A stretch of 37,749 bases of DNA from an uncultured Verrucomicrobia subdivision 3 bacterium (GCA_903822015.1 CAIJNQ010000128.1:1-37749); one strand, 5' to 3'. Counted from the stretch's first letter, positions 1-8,110 are shown. The notes: generated from the sequence alone by a model not told the origin. Translations and numbers: made by a program.

Positions 1-38
1 CAGTTGGAGGCGGGGAATTGGAGGACGGAGAAATTCAT
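1..38 (-). CDS. purQ: PurQ, N-terminal 12 residues only (cut by window edge)
   Basis: On the minus strand an ATG at 38-36 opens a frame reading MNFSVLQFPASN, running off the window at base 1. This matches the start of phosphoribosylformylglycinamidine synthase subunit PurQ, the glutaminase that supplies ammonia for FGAM formation in purine synthesis; family members begin with a hydrophobic strand followed by FPGSNC. It lies 76 bases downstream of purS in the same orientation, the usual purS-purQ order, which supports the call despite the tiny length. Ala replaces the usual Gly of FPGSN. Only the N-terminus is visible, so activity cannot be judged. Confidence 0.7.
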   Translation of the reverse strand, partial: MNFSVLQFPASN

Positions 39-114
39 TTTGATTTACGAATGGCGATGGACGACTGACGCGCGAACCGGCGGACGGCCCGGTATGCGCC
101 GATCGCCCAAGTGA

Positions 115-357
115 TTATTCGATTTCCAGTTTGTAATCTTCAATGACCGGATTGCTCAACAGCTTGTGCGCCGCCTCATTCAAGGCTTTGGTGGCGGCGG
201 CCTTGTCGGTGCCGGGCGCGAGGTCGATCTCGATGTATTTGCCGATGTGGACGCCCGTGACACCGGTGTAACCCATGTGTTCGAGGGCGGTCTGGACGGT
301 TTTGCCCTGCGGATCCAGGACGGCTTTCTTGGGGGTGATGATGATTTTAGCTTTCAT
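115..357 (-). CDS. purS: PurS, FGAM synthase small subunit
   Basis: This 80-residue protein is the small PurS subunit that bridges PurL and PurQ in the three-part FGAM synthase of purine biosynthesis. The sequence starts MKAKIIITPKKAVLDPQGKT, and later has the conserved VRxGKYIEI-like segment (here GVHIGKYIEIDL) and a C-terminal NPVIEDYKLEIE, all typical of PurS; length is normal. An ATG four codons upstream (369) would add MCAS, but 357 matches the family start. No clear ribosome binding site is seen for either. It is followed at 38 by purQ. Upstream, toward zwf, there is a 7-bp tandem repeat and no obvious promoter. Confidence 0.93.
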   Translation of the reverse strand: MKAKIIITPKKAVLDPQGKTVQTALEHMGYTGVTGVHIGKYIEIDLAPGTDKAAATKALNEAAHKLLSNPVIEDYKLEIE

Positions 358-372
358 GCTCGCGCACATAGA

Positions 373-407
373 GTTTCAGGTTTCAGGTTTCAGGTTTCAA
401 GTTTCAA
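373..407. repeat. 7-bp tandem repeat, five units, in purS-zwf spacer
   Basis: Five consecutive heptamers read GTTTCAG (three times) then GTTTCAA (twice), at 373, 380, 387, 394 and 401. The array sits immediately upstream of purS (minus) and within the spacer before zwf (plus). It is a simple-sequence repeat that could vary in copy number between strains; a regulatory role is only a guess. Confidence 0.85.
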
Positions 408-521
408 GTTTTGAAATCAACCGCGTCCCCGCCCTCAACCTTATCCCCGCCCATTGCCGAAAATGAGGATGACGAGGATTGCGGCATTGAAATTTTTCCC
501 ACCCTGCGCCATTGTTCAGCC

Positions 522-2084
522 ATGAGTTATTCGGAACAACATGATCAGCCGACGGTATGCCACATTGGCGAGACCCGCAAACCGGTGGAGCCGTGCACCA
601 TCGTCATCTTCGGCGCGAGCGGCGACCTGACCGCGCGCAAGCTGATTCCCGCGCTGTATCACCTCGCCAAGGACAAGCAGATGCCGCCCGACTTCCGCAT
701 CATCGGGTTTGCGCGCCGGGAAAAAACCGACGAAACGTGGCGGCAGGAATTGCGCACGGCGCTGGACCAGTTTTCACGCACGAAGCCGGTGGACGAGCCG
801 GTGTGGAAGGATTTTTCGGCGAAGGTGTTTTATTGCGTCGGGGACCTGACCGATGCGGCGGCGTACCAAAAACTGGAGCAGAAGCTGACCGGCTTCGGCA
901 GCGCGCCGCTGCGAAAGAACCTGCTGTTTTACCTGGCCACGCAGCCCAGCCAGTTCGGGGCGGTGGTCCAGCAATTGCATGACGCGAAGCTGCTGCACAA
1001 GGAAAACGGGGTACACGGCTGGCAGCGGATCGTGGTGGAGAAGCCATTCGGCCACGACCTCGCGTCGGCGCACGCGCTAAACGCGGAACTGACGCGCTTC
1101 GCGCACGAATCGCAAGTTTGCCGCATCGACCATTATCTCGGCAAGGAAACGGTGCAGAACATCCTGATGTTCCGGTTTTCCAACTCGATCTTCGAGCGCC
1201 TGTGGAACCGCGAATCGGTGGACCACGTCCAGGTCACGGTCAGCGAAAAACTGGGCGTGGGCGAGCGCGGGGGTTATTACGAGGAAGCCGGGGCGCTGCG
1301 GGACATGGTGCAGAACCACATGCTGCAGGTGCTGTCGCTGATCGCCATGGAACCGCCGGTATCGCTGGAAGCCGAAGCGGTCAGAGACGAGAAGGTGAAG
1401 CTGCTCAAATCGATCCGCCCGCTGACCGCGGACAATGTGGCCAAGCAAGTCGTGCGCGGCCAGTATTTCGCGGGCGCGGTGGACGGCCAGGCGCGACCGG
1501 GCTACCGGCAGGAGCCCAAGGTGAACCCGGCCTCGAACGTGGAAACGTTTGTCGCGATGAAGCTGCTGATCGACAACTGGCGCTGGTCGGGCGTGCCGTT
1601 TTATCTGCGCACGGGCAAGAACCTGCCGCAAAGCGCCAGCGAAGTGCGCATCCAGTTCCGCCCCACGCCGAGCGTGTTATTTGCCGCGCAATGCGGGCAG
1701 AACCTCGACGCGAATGCGCTCACGCTGCGATTGCAGCCGAACGAGGGGATTTCCCTGCATTTCAACGGGAAGGTGCCCGGCATCAGCACCCAGGTGCGGC
1801 CGGTGCGGATGCACTTCAGCTACGACGCCGAGTTCGGCGCCTACACGCCGGAGGCCTACGAGCGGCTGCTGCTGGACGCCATCGCGGGCGACGCGACGCT
1901 GTTCATCCGCCGCGACGAAGTGGAGACCGCGTGGCAGATCGTGGATTCGATCCGGGCGGGCTGGAATGACAAGCCGCTGACGAACCGCGAATTTTACGCC
2001 GCGGGCACGTGGGGTCCAATCGCCGCAGAGGATCTGCTCGCCCAACTCGGCCACGAATGGCATGAACCGCAGGTGATAAAATAA
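522..2084 (+). CDS. zwf: Glucose-6-phosphate 1-dehydrogenase
   Basis: This cytoplasmic enzyme oxidises glucose-6-phosphate to 6-phosphogluconolactone with reduction of NADP, the entry step of the oxidative pentose phosphate pathway. The NADP-binding loop GASGDLTARK lies at residues 31-40. The active-site signature RIDHYLGKE is present in the middle third, preceded by VVEKPFG, and the C-terminal domain runs to the stop. I chose the ATG at 522 (520 residues), because the open frame back to 411 adds 37 low-complexity residues unlike the family. The usual length is about 490-515. It is transcribed away from purS. The window also holds transketolase, so both branches of the pentose phosphate pathway are represented, though the genes are not in one operon. 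Confidence 0.95.
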   Translation: MSYSEQHDQPTVCHIGETRKPVEPCTIVIFGASGDLTARKLIPALYHLAKDKQMPPDFRIIGFARREKTDETWRQELRTALDQFSRTKPVDEPVWKDFSAKVFYCVGDLTDAAAYQKLEQKLTGFGSAPLRKNLLFYLATQPSQFGAVVQQLHDAKLLHKENGVHGWQRIVVEKPFGHDLASAHALNAELTRFAHESQVCRIDHYLGKETVQNILMFRFSNSIFERLWNRESVDHVQVTVSEKLGVGERGGYYEEAGALRDMVQNHMLQVLSLIAMEPPVSLEAEAVRDEKVKLLKSIRPLTADNVAKQVVRGQYFAGAVDGQARPGYRQEPKVNPASNVETFVAMKLLIDNWRWSGVPFYLRTGKNLPQSASEVRIQFRPTPSVLFAAQCGQNLDANALTLRLQPNEGISLHFNGKVPGISTQVRPVRMHFSYDAEFGAYTPEAYERLLLDAIAGDATLFIRRDEVETAWQIVDSIRAGWNDKPLTNREFYAAGTWGPIAAEDLLAQLGHEWHEPQVIK

Positions 2085-2420
2085 ATTCATGGGGAGGAGC
2101 GCGATTGCGGCCCCCCAATTGATTTTTTCATCATCCAACCATACAGGTTTTTTGGGGACGGAACAAGATGGGGACAGCGACACGCCGTCCCTCCCAATTA
2201 ATAATGGCAGCATTTCTGACGGGAAGAACGCCCTTGGTGGCGCAAGTAACCAAACGGTTAAAAACAACGTTTTCGTTAAAACACCAACAAAGCGGAGGAT
2301 TTACCGGGTCAAAAAAAATAATTCAACTATTTTTGAACCCCAAACGGGGTGGCGCCGTCTGATATTACGAATGGTTTGGGTTTTCGCTGTTCGTTTAGGG
2401 TTGGCATAGGGATTTTGCTC
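2085..2420. other. Non-coding spacer between zwf and the structured element
   Basis: No convincing gene is seen. A 106-codon frame at 2089-2409 has no recognisable protein features and probably is chance. The stretch is more AT-rich than its neighbours. It contains an imperfect inverted repeat around 2306-2340 (GGGTCAAAAA against TTTTTGAACCC) and a small hairpin ACCCC-AAAC-GGGGT at 2337-2350. These may end zwf transcription or belong to the structured region that follows. Confidence 0.5.
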
Positions 2421-2539
2421 GTGGTGCGGCTCGGACAGCGACCCCAAGTTGGCCGCACCACCCTTCTGAGCGCCCCGGTGAGGGCGTATAAATCTCGTCA
2501 CCGAGCGAGGCCGGACGCAAGTCCGGCCTTGTGTTTTTT
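2421..2539 (+). ncRNA. Candidate structured RNA (leader or small RNA) before accA
   Basis: Four perfect stems stand in a row on the plus strand: GTGGTGCGGC/GCCGCACCAC (2421-2430 with 2452-2461), CGCCC/GGGCG (2471-2475 with 2482-2486, loop CGGTGA), CTCG/CGAG (2494-2497 with 2502-2505), and GGCCGGAC/GTCCGGCC (2509-2516 with 2521-2528) closed by a GCAA tetraloop and followed by a T-rich run to 2539. The last is a classic intrinsic terminator. The series ends 52 bases before accA. It could be a free-standing small RNA, or a leader with an attenuator controlling accA. I could not match it to a known riboswitch, 6S RNA, SRP RNA or tmRNA consensus. Confidence 0.45.
2509..2539 (+). terminator. Intrinsic terminator with GCAA tetraloop upstream of accA
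   Basis: An 8-bp perfect GC-rich stem (GGCCGGAC/GTCCGGCC) with a GCAA loop is followed directly by TTGTGTTTTTT. This fits rho-independent termination on the plus strand. It would end either zwf-side transcription or a small RNA, or act as an attenuator for accA 52 bases downstream. Confidence 0.7.
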
Positions 2540-2591
2540 ACGGGATAAATCCCATTGATTCAGGCGGAAAAGCCATTAAACTTTCCCACGC

Positions 2592-3596
2592 ATGAAACAT
2601 CAGCTTGATTTCGAAAAGCCGATCACTGAGTTGCAGAACAAGCTGGACGAACTCCGTCTGCACCCCGAAAAGCACTCCCTAGGCATCAGTTTTGAAGAGG
2701 AAATCCAGATCATCGAGAAAAAGCTGGAGGAAACCCGGCGCCAGGTCTTCTTGAACCTCACCGCCTGGCAACGCGTCCAACTCGCGCGGCATCCCAAACG
2801 GCCTTACACGCTGGATTACATCAAGCATGCGTTCACCGATTTCCAGGAACTCCACGGCGACCGGCTATTTGCCGAGGACCGCGCGATGGTCGGCGGTTTT
2901 GCCAAAATCGGCGAACATCGCGTCATGGTCATCGGCACGCAAAAGGGGCGGGACACGAAGGAAAACATCCTGCGCAATTTCGGGTCGGCGCACCCGGAAG
3001 GCTACCGCAAGGCGCTGCGGCTGATGCGGCTGGCGGCCAAGTTCGGCCTGCCCATCATCACGCTGATCGACACAGCGGGGGCGTATCCGGGCGTCGCGGC
3101 GGAGGAACGCCACATCGCCGAGGCCATTGCGGTGAATCTCCGCGAAATGACGCTGCTGGAAGTGCCGGTGATCGCCGCGGTCATCGGCGAAGGCGGTTCC
3201 GGCGGCGCGCTGGGCATCGGGGTCGCGGACCGGGTTTTGATTCTGGAGAACGCCTATTATTCCGTGATCAGCCCCGAGGGCTGCGCGGCGATTTTGTGGA
3301 AAGACCGCGCGAACGCCGCCAAGGCGGCCGCCGCGCTGAAGATCACCGCGAAAGACCTGCTCAAGTTCAAACTGATCGATGATGTGGTGCCCGAACCGCT
3401 GGGCGGCGCGCACACCGACGCCGCGGGAACCGCCGCGAACCTGAAGACGCACCTGCTCAAGCATCTTGAGGAAGTGCTAGCCCTGCCGGTCGCGGAACGC
3501 CTGAAAGTGCGGTACGACAAGTTCCGCGCGCACGGACATTTCACGGAGAAAACCGAGTCCGCCGAGAGCCATGCCGTGCCCCAGGCCGCAGGATAA
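2592..3596 (+). CDS. accA: Acetyl-CoA carboxylase carboxyltransferase subunit alpha
   Basis: AccA forms, with AccD, the carboxyltransferase that moves the carboxyl group from carboxybiotin to acetyl-CoA, giving malonyl-CoA for fatty acid synthesis. The 334-residue length is typical (about 320). An N-terminal helical region (residues 1-50) leads into TAWQRVQLARHPKRPYTLDYI, the family hallmark, then the crotonase-fold core with FGSAHPEGYRKALRLM, TLIDTAGAYPGVAAEERH and GEGGSGGALGIGVADRV, whose Gly-rich loops form the oxyanion pocket. ATG at 2592 is chosen because the protein begins with the expected FEKPI segment; no Shine-Dalgarno is visible. The manA-like gene follows after only six bases, so they probably share a transcript. 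Confidence 0.96.
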   Translation: MKHQLDFEKPITELQNKLDELRLHPEKHSLGISFEEEIQIIEKKLEETRRQVFLNLTAWQRVQLARHPKRPYTLDYIKHAFTDFQELHGDRLFAEDRAMVGGFAKIGEHRVMVIGTQKGRDTKENILRNFGSAHPEGYRKALRLMRLAAKFGLPIITLIDTAGAYPGVAAEERHIAEAIAVNLREMTLLEVPVIAAVIGEGGSGGALGIGVADRVLILENAYYSVISPEGCAAILWKDRANAAKAAAALKITAKDLLKFKLIDDVVPEPLGGAHTDAAGTAANLKTHLLKHLEEVLALPVAERLKVRYDKFRAHGHFTEKTESAESHAVPQAAG

Positions 3597-3602
3597 AACG
3601 CC

Positions 3603-4577
3603 GTGCTTTATCCACTGACTTTTCAGCCGGCATTCAAGGAACGCGTCTGGGGCGGACGCGAACTGGCGCGGCTTTACGGCAAAAAACTTCCACCCGGCGC
3701 GGTGATCGGCGAATCCTGGGAAATCGCCGACCGACCCGGTGATGCCAGCCTCATTGCCAACGGCCCGCTCGCGGGAAAAAACCTGCGCTGGCTGATGGAA
3801 CAGCACGCGGAGGAAATTCTCGGCAGCGCCAAACCGGCGGCGGACGGACGCTTTCCCCTGCTCTGCAAAATCCTGGACGCGCGCGAAAAACTGTCACTGC
3901 AGGTCCATCCGCCGGCCGACAAGGCGGCCGCGCTGAAAGGCGAACCCAAGACGGAAATGTGGTATATCGCCGACGCCGCGCCGGGCGCAAGCCTATATGT
4001 GGGACTCAAGCGGGGCGTGACGCGGGCGGTATTTGAGGAAAAAATCGCCGACGGCAGCGTGGCGGATTGTTTTCACCGGATACCGGTCAAGGCGGGCGAC
4101 ACGATGTTTCTGCCCAGCGGCCGCGTGCACGCCATTGGTGACGGCCTGGTGATCTTTGAGATCCAACAAAATTCCGACACCACCTACCGCGTGTTTGACT
4201 GGAACCGGGTCGGCCTGGACGGCCAGCCGCGGGAGCTGCACATCGCGCAATCGCTGGCGAGCATCAATTTCAATGATTTCGAGCCAAAGCTGGTGGCAAC
4301 CCAGTTCATCACCGAGGGAAAAATTCCGAAACGCGCGCTGGTGGACGATCCGCTGTTCCAGGTGGAAACATGGAGACTGGATTCCGGCGCGAGCGGATGG
4401 CTGAAGCCAAAACATTTGCAAATAGTCGCCGTGACGACCGGCACAGTGGAAATCCGGGGCGCGACGACGACCGTGACATTATCCGCCGGCCAGTTCAGCC
4501 TGATCCCGGCGAGCCTGGAAAAGACGGAAGTTTTGGCGAAGACGGAGGCGGCTCTGCTGCGGGTCGAGGCCAATTGA
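3603..4577 (+). CDS. manA: Mannose-6-phosphate isomerase, class I
   Basis: This Zn-dependent cupin isomerase interconverts fructose-6-phosphate and mannose-6-phosphate, feeding GDP-sugar synthesis for surface glycans. Visible landmarks are the N-terminal strand with KERVWGGREL, a GESWEI segment near residue 37, the metal ligands Q100 and H102 in LSLQVHPP, E118 in KTEMWYI and H176 in GRVHAIGDG, and the catalytic Arg region TTYRVFDW (R196). Length (324) fits the short bacterial type. The start is a GTG at 3603, six bases after accA, the only start giving the correct N-terminus. Its stop is two bases from the stop of a convergent small gene. Confidence 0.92.
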   Translation: MLYPLTFQPAFKERVWGGRELARLYGKKLPPGAVIGESWEIADRPGDASLIANGPLAGKNLRWLMEQHAEEILGSAKPAADGRFPLLCKILDAREKLSLQVHPPADKAAALKGEPKTEMWYIADAAPGASLYVGLKRGVTRAVFEEKIADGSVADCFHRIPVKAGDTMFLPSGRVHAIGDGLVIFEIQQNSDTTYRVFDWNRVGLDGQPRELHIAQSLASINFNDFEPKLVATQFITEGKIPKRALVDDPLFQVETWRLDSGASGWLKPKHLQIVAVTTGTVEIRGATTTVTLSAGQFSLIPASLEKTEVLAKTEAALLRVEAN

Positions 4578-4579
4578 TT

Positions 4580-4786
4580 TCACCACAACGTGCCGGGCGA
4601 CGGCGCGTGACCTTCTTTCCGGCGGCGGAGATATTCCCGGTGCAATTGGAATTTAAGCCTCAACTTTTTCAATGGCGAAGCGGAACCCAGTTCTTCCGCA
4701 TATTTAGTTTGGATTGATTGCCACAAACCGGATTGTTTGGCGCGGGCAAAATTGAATGGGCCGCATTCCACAAAGCCATTTTTCAT
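4580..4786 (-). CDS. Small basic hypothetical protein downstream of yqgE
   Basis: A 68-codon frame starts six bases after the yqgE stop and ends two bases from the manA stop, so it fills the gap almost exactly. The translation has a helical, charged middle (KYAEELGSASPLKKLRLKF), a basic stretch HREYLRRRKEG, and ends PSPGTLW. Small charged proteins ending in a Pro/Ser-x-x-LW-like tail occur in Verrucomicrobiota as I recall, but I cannot name a family. No ribosome binding site is visible; translational coupling to yqgE would explain this. It may also be chance coding in a spacer. Confidence 0.5.
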   Translation of the reverse strand: MKNGFVECGPFNFARAKQSGLWQSIQTKYAEELGSASPLKKLRLKFQLHREYLRRRKEGHAPSPGTLW

Positions 4787-4792
4787 AGTAGG

Positions 4793-5368
4793 TCAGTTCA
4801 GCGACAAATCATCCGGCATCTGGGAGAGCAGCTTGTTTTTCCAGCCGCCTTTGGATTTCAAAATCTTGGGCCAGAGCTGGTCGGGCGAGGTTTCAAAAAC
4901 GAGCTCAAGCGAAGCCGGGAAAGTGAGCCATGATTTGCGCTGCATTTCCATTTCGAGCTGGCCGGGGGACCAGCCGGCGTAACCGGCAAACAACTTCACC
5001 TTCTTCGCCGCGGAAAACGATTCACCGACCTCGACCAGTTCATCGAGCGAGTGACCGAGGGTCAAATTGGGGAAGACATTCGCATCGGGAATGAAATTAT
5101 CCGCGTGCAAAAAACTCAGTGCGGTGGGCTGCACCGGTCCGCCCAGGAACAGCGGCGCCTGTTTAAGGGTATCGGGGAGATCGGCAACCACTAATTCGCC
5201 GACGTTGCTGCCGCTGGAGCGGTTCAGGACGAGGCCGAAGGCGCCCTCGGCATTGTGTTCGCAGATGAGCACCACGGTGCGATGAAAAAACGAACCGGTC
5301 AAATCGCCGCCGTCCAGCAGCAATTTACCTTTTAGAATTTTCCCCGGATCGCCCATAACCAAAGCCAA
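4793..5368 (-). CDS. yqgE: YqgE/AlgH family (UPF0301) protein
   Basis: The 191-residue protein has the features of the UPF0301 family: an N-terminal GKLLLDGGDLTGSFFHRTVV (most members read PxLxDPxFxRSVVLL), CEHNAEGAFGLVLNR, then LFLGGPVQP, and a C-terminal FAGYAGWSPGQLEMEM. These four motifs in this order are diagnostic. The molecular role is poorly known; AlgH was linked to alginate regulation in Pseudomonas. The protein is probably cytoplasmic, since no signal peptide is seen. ATG at 5368 leaves about 13 residues before the first conserved motif, normal for the family. A small gene follows at six bases. Confidence 0.92.
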   Translation of the reverse strand: MALVMGDPGKILKGKLLLDGGDLTGSFFHRTVVLICEHNAEGAFGLVLNRSSGSNVGELVVADLPDTLKQAPLFLGGPVQPTALSFLHADNFIPDANVFPNLTLGHSLDELVEVGESFSAAKKVKLFAGYAGWSPGQLEMEMQRKSWLTFPASLELVFETSPDQLWPKILKSKGGWKNKLLSQMPDDLSLN

Positions 5369-5422
5369 TGTGCATCACGAAGTCGCATCTGGCAAAAAAA
5401 ATCACCGTGCCGCGGCGGCCGC

Positions 5423-5455
5423 AAAGAAAAACGCGGAGGGTGGGGTCCCCGCCGC
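5423..5455 (-). terminator. Intrinsic terminator of transketolase
   Basis: Read on the minus strand, GCGG and GGG pair with CCC and CCGC around one mismatch (plus coordinates 5433-5440 with 5448-5455, loop 5441-5447). The stem is followed by GTTTTTCTTT (plus 5423-5432). It lies 43 bases past the transketolase stop and in front of yqgE, so the two genes are probably separate transcripts. Confidence 0.7.
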
Positions 5456-5497
5456 GTCTTCCGCTGACCAAATTTTCCGGCGCTTTCGCCCCGGCGA

Positions 5498-7327
5498 TTA
5501 GAGGGATTTGACCTTTTTCACAATCGCCGCCGCATCAATGCCGAAGTGCGCGAGCAGCTCCTCGGCCTTACCGGAGCGCGGAATGCCGACCACGGCGAGC
5601 TTGTGTACTTTGACGCCTTCGACGCTGAGTTCGCCGGCGACCGCGTCGCCCAAACCGCCTTCGGAATAATGATCTTCCACCGTGATGACCATGTGGCCGG
5701 TCTTTTTGGCCGCGGCGAGGATCACATCCCGGCCCAGGGGCTTGATGCTATAGGCATCGATGACAGTGACGTTGATGCCAGCGGCCTTCAAGGTGTCGGC
5801 GGCTTTCAAGGCCTCAAACAGAGTGACCCCGGCCGAAACGATGGTGACCTTGTCGCCTTCGCGCAGCACCTTCGCACCGCCGACGGGGAATTTCTCGTCG
5901 TTACCATAAATGACGGGGGTCTTCGGGCGCGAGGTGCGGAGGAAGCACACGCCCTTGAGGAGCGCCATTTGTTCCAGCAATTTTTCCGTGGCGACGGCGT
6001 CGCCAGGATACAACACCGTACTGCCGACAATGGCGCGCATCATGGCGAGATCCTCGAGCGCCATCTGCGACGGGCCGTCCTCGCCGATGCTGACGCCGAC
6101 ATGCGAGCCGACGAGCTTAATGTTCGCCTGCGAAATACCCGCAACGCGGATCTGGTCATAGGCGCGGGTGAAGAACGTGGCGAAGGTAGAAGCGAACGGC
6201 ACCTTGCCACGGGCGGCGAGGCCGGTGGCCACGCCGACCATGTTCTGTTCGGCGATGAAACATTCGGTGGAACGTTCCGGAAATTTCTTGAAAAACTTGT
6301 CCGCGAAGGTGGAGTTTTTCGTGTCACCGTCCACGGCCACGATGCGCAAATCCACCTCACCGAGGCGGGCGAGCGCGGCGCCGTAGGCTTCTCGGGTGGC
6401 GATCTTGTCGCCGAGGTTATAATTGATGGGCGGATAGCTCGCGGGAACCGCATTGGCGGGAGCGGGCAACGCATTCGGCGCGGGGATGGCGACACCGAGG
6501 CCGGACTTCGCGCTGGGCTGAAGTTCAGCAATGGCCCGGGCGGCTTCCTCCGGGCTCAGCGGTTTGCCGTGCCAGCCGTCCTTGTCCTGCAAAAAGGAAA
6601 CGCCGGCGCCCTTGTAAGTCTTGGCGATGATGGCGAGCGGCTTATCGTCAAGGCCGACACCGCCGAGCACTTCGGCGATTTCCTCGATGTCGTGGCCGTC
6701 AATATCCTCCACGCGCCAGCCAAACGCCTCAAAGCGGTCGCGATAAACGCCGATATGGTGGCCGAACGCGGTGGCTTCGCTCTGGCCCAGACGGTTGGCA
6801 TCCACGATGGCGATCAAATTATTGAGCTTGTAATAACCGGCGAGCGAGGCGGCTTCCCAGACGGCGCCTTCGGCGATTTCGCCGTCGCCGAGTAGGACGT
6901 AGGTATTGTAATCCAATTTGTCCAAACGGGCGGCGCGGGCAATGCCGACACCGACACCGAGGCCCTGGCCCAGCGAACCGGTCGCCACATCGACAAAGGC
7001 AAGGCGCGGCGTGGGATGGCCTTCGAGGTCACTGCCGAACTGGCGGAGCTTCAGCAATTCAGGGATCGGGATAAAACCATTTTCGGCCCAGGCGGCGTAA
7101 AGGAGCGGAGCGGCGTGGCCTTTGGAGAGAATGAACCGGTCGTTGTTGTAAAAGTGAGGATTCTTGGCGTCGTAACGCATCTGGCCGAAAAACAACGTGG
7201 CCACGAGGTCCGCCGCCGAGCAACAGGAGGTCGGGTGCCCGCTGCCGGCCGCCGTGGTCGCCTCGATGGAATGAATCCGGAGTTGGTTTGCGATGCCCTT
7301 CAACAGTTCAGTATCAGTGTCAATCAT
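5498..7327 (-). CDS. tkt: Transketolase (short, about 610-residue type)
   Basis: Transketolase moves two-carbon ketol units between sugar phosphates with thiamine diphosphate, linking the non-oxidative pentose phosphate pathway to glycolysis. The pyrophosphate-binding part shows SGHPTSCC (H31), SKGHAAP (H71) and the Mg/ThDP motif GDGEIAEGAVW (148-158). The pyrimidine domain carries the catalytic Glu in FIAEQNMVGVATGLA, and a C-terminal transketolase domain follows. At 609 residues it is shorter than the E. coli enzyme (about 660) and resembles the type common in animals and several bacterial phyla. A low-complexity Ala/Pro linker near residues 285-300 separates the two halves. It ends at the terminator at 5423-5455. 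Confidence 0.95.
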   Translation of the reverse strand: MIDTDTELLKGIANQLRIHSIEATTAAGSGHPTSCCSAADLVATLFFGQMRYDAKNPHFYNNDRFILSKGHAAPLLYAAWAENGFIPIPELLKLRQFGSDLEGHPTPRLAFVDVATGSLGQGLGVGVGIARAARLDKLDYNTYVLLGDGEIAEGAVWEAASLAGYYKLNNLIAIVDANRLGQSEATAFGHHIGVYRDRFEAFGWRVEDIDGHDIEEIAEVLGGVGLDDKPLAIIAKTYKGAGVSFLQDKDGWHGKPLSPEEAARAIAELQPSAKSGLGVAIPAPNALPAPANAVPASYPPINYNLGDKIATREAYGAALARLGEVDLRIVAVDGDTKNSTFADKFFKKFPERSTECFIAEQNMVGVATGLAARGKVPFASTFATFFTRAYDQIRVAGISQANIKLVGSHVGVSIGEDGPSQMALEDLAMMRAIVGSTVLYPGDAVATEKLLEQMALLKGVCFLRTSRPKTPVIYGNDEKFPVGGAKVLREGDKVTIVSAGVTLFEALKAADTLKAAGINVTVIDAYSIKPLGRDVILAAAKKTGHMVITVEDHYSEGGLGDAVAGELSVEGVKVHKLAVVGIPRSGKAEELLAHFGIDAAAIVKKVKSL

Positions 7328-7389
7328 TGAAGGGGGAGTCTAGCCGAGGAGCGGTGAAAGCCAAGAATGAAAATCGCCGCGGCCGAAAT

Positions 7390-8007
7390 TTATTGCGCCA
7401 GGATGTGGCCGGCAACAGAACAGGCGGGCAGCTCGCCGACGGCGTTAAGCGAGTAGGAGCCGCCGGACGGACAAACGGGCAACACACCCTCCTTGAAATA
7501 TGCCGCCAGATCCTGGGCGGTGGGAACAGCGACCGCGGTCTTGTTTTTTTCGAGCGCCCATTGTTGTTTGGCGGCGTCGAGTTGGCGGAGGTTGTTGATG
7601 CAGGCGTTGCGGTCGGCCGCCTCGGCCTGCGCGGCCTGCGCGGCCTGCGCGGCCTGCTGGGCCTCGGTGAGCTGCTGCAACTGGGCCGACTGCTGCTGGG
7701 CGTAGGCGCTGGTAGCCTTCAACTGCTGGGTGAGTTTCTGGTTCGACGCCTGCAACTGGGTGACCTGGTTGCGGAGGCGGGGCAAATCCTGGTTTTCCGC
7801 GCGCAACCGGGAGATCTCGGAGCCCTGCAGGCCGGCGTTGGCACTCTGGAGGGCATCCAACTTGGATTGCAAATCTTCGGCGTGCTGCTTCTGGGCCTGC
7901 AGGGACACCTGCGCCGCCTCTTTCTGCCGGAGCGTAGAAAAAAGAAAAATCTCGCTGGCGAGAAATGCCCCGACCAGCAGCCAGACCATCCATTTGTTTA
8001 ACTTCAT
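7390..8007 (-). CDS. Membrane-anchored coiled-coil protein with pseudopilin-like C-terminus
   Basis: The 205-residue protein begins MKLNKWMVW with a single membrane helix (about residues 6-25). A long coiled coil rich in Gln, Ala and Leu follows (about 28-135), including Ala/Gln repeats encoded by tandem 9-bp units near 7621-7660. The final 65 residues (ACINNLRQLDAAKQQWA, then CPSGGSYSLNAVGELPACSVAGH) match the C-terminal part of many verrucomicrobial type IV pilin-like proteins, with paired cysteines. The usual prepilin N-terminus (cleavage site plus FTLxE) is absent. I chose ATG 8007, because the open frame to 8139 adds residues without signal character. It lies upstream of transketolase in the same orientation with a 62-base gap. 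Function unknown; a cell-envelope scaffold is a guess. Confidence 0.75.
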   Translation of the reverse strand: MKLNKWMVWLLVGAFLASEIFLFSTLRQKEAAQVSLQAQKQHAEDLQSKLDALQSANAGLQGSEISRLRAENQDLPRLRNQVTQLQASNQKLTQQLKATSAYAQQQSAQLQQLTEAQQAAQAAQAAQAEAADRNACINNLRQLDAAKQQWALEKNKTAVAVPTAQDLAAYFKEGVLPVCPSGGSYSLNAVGELPACSVAGHILAQ

Positions 8008-8110
8008 GGCAGCACCTGTTTTGCTTGACCGGGAACCGGCGTGTAACCCGTCGATGTATTTTTGCAAAATGACCCTGTTGCGTGTCCGAAGCAAGGGTAT
8101 AAATGGTAAT

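Noticed and set aside
2089-2409. A 106-codon frame between zwf and accA
   Set aside because: No protein-like composition or motif, it overlaps AT-rich non-coding sequence, and several other frames in the same stretch are equally open.
2421-2539. The hairpin series as SRP RNA, 6S RNA or tmRNA
   Set aside because: The conserved SRP apical motif, the long 6S duplex with bubble, and the tRNA-like ends of tmRNA are all absent.
5546-6895. A 449-codon frame opposite transketolase
   Set aside because: It is antisense to a clear transketolase and its residues mirror the codon bias of the real gene; no motif of its own.
7621-7660. A possible CRISPR-like or satellite array in the coiled-coil gene
   Set aside because: The 9-bp repeats have no spacers and simply encode Ala-Gln-Ala in the coiled coil.
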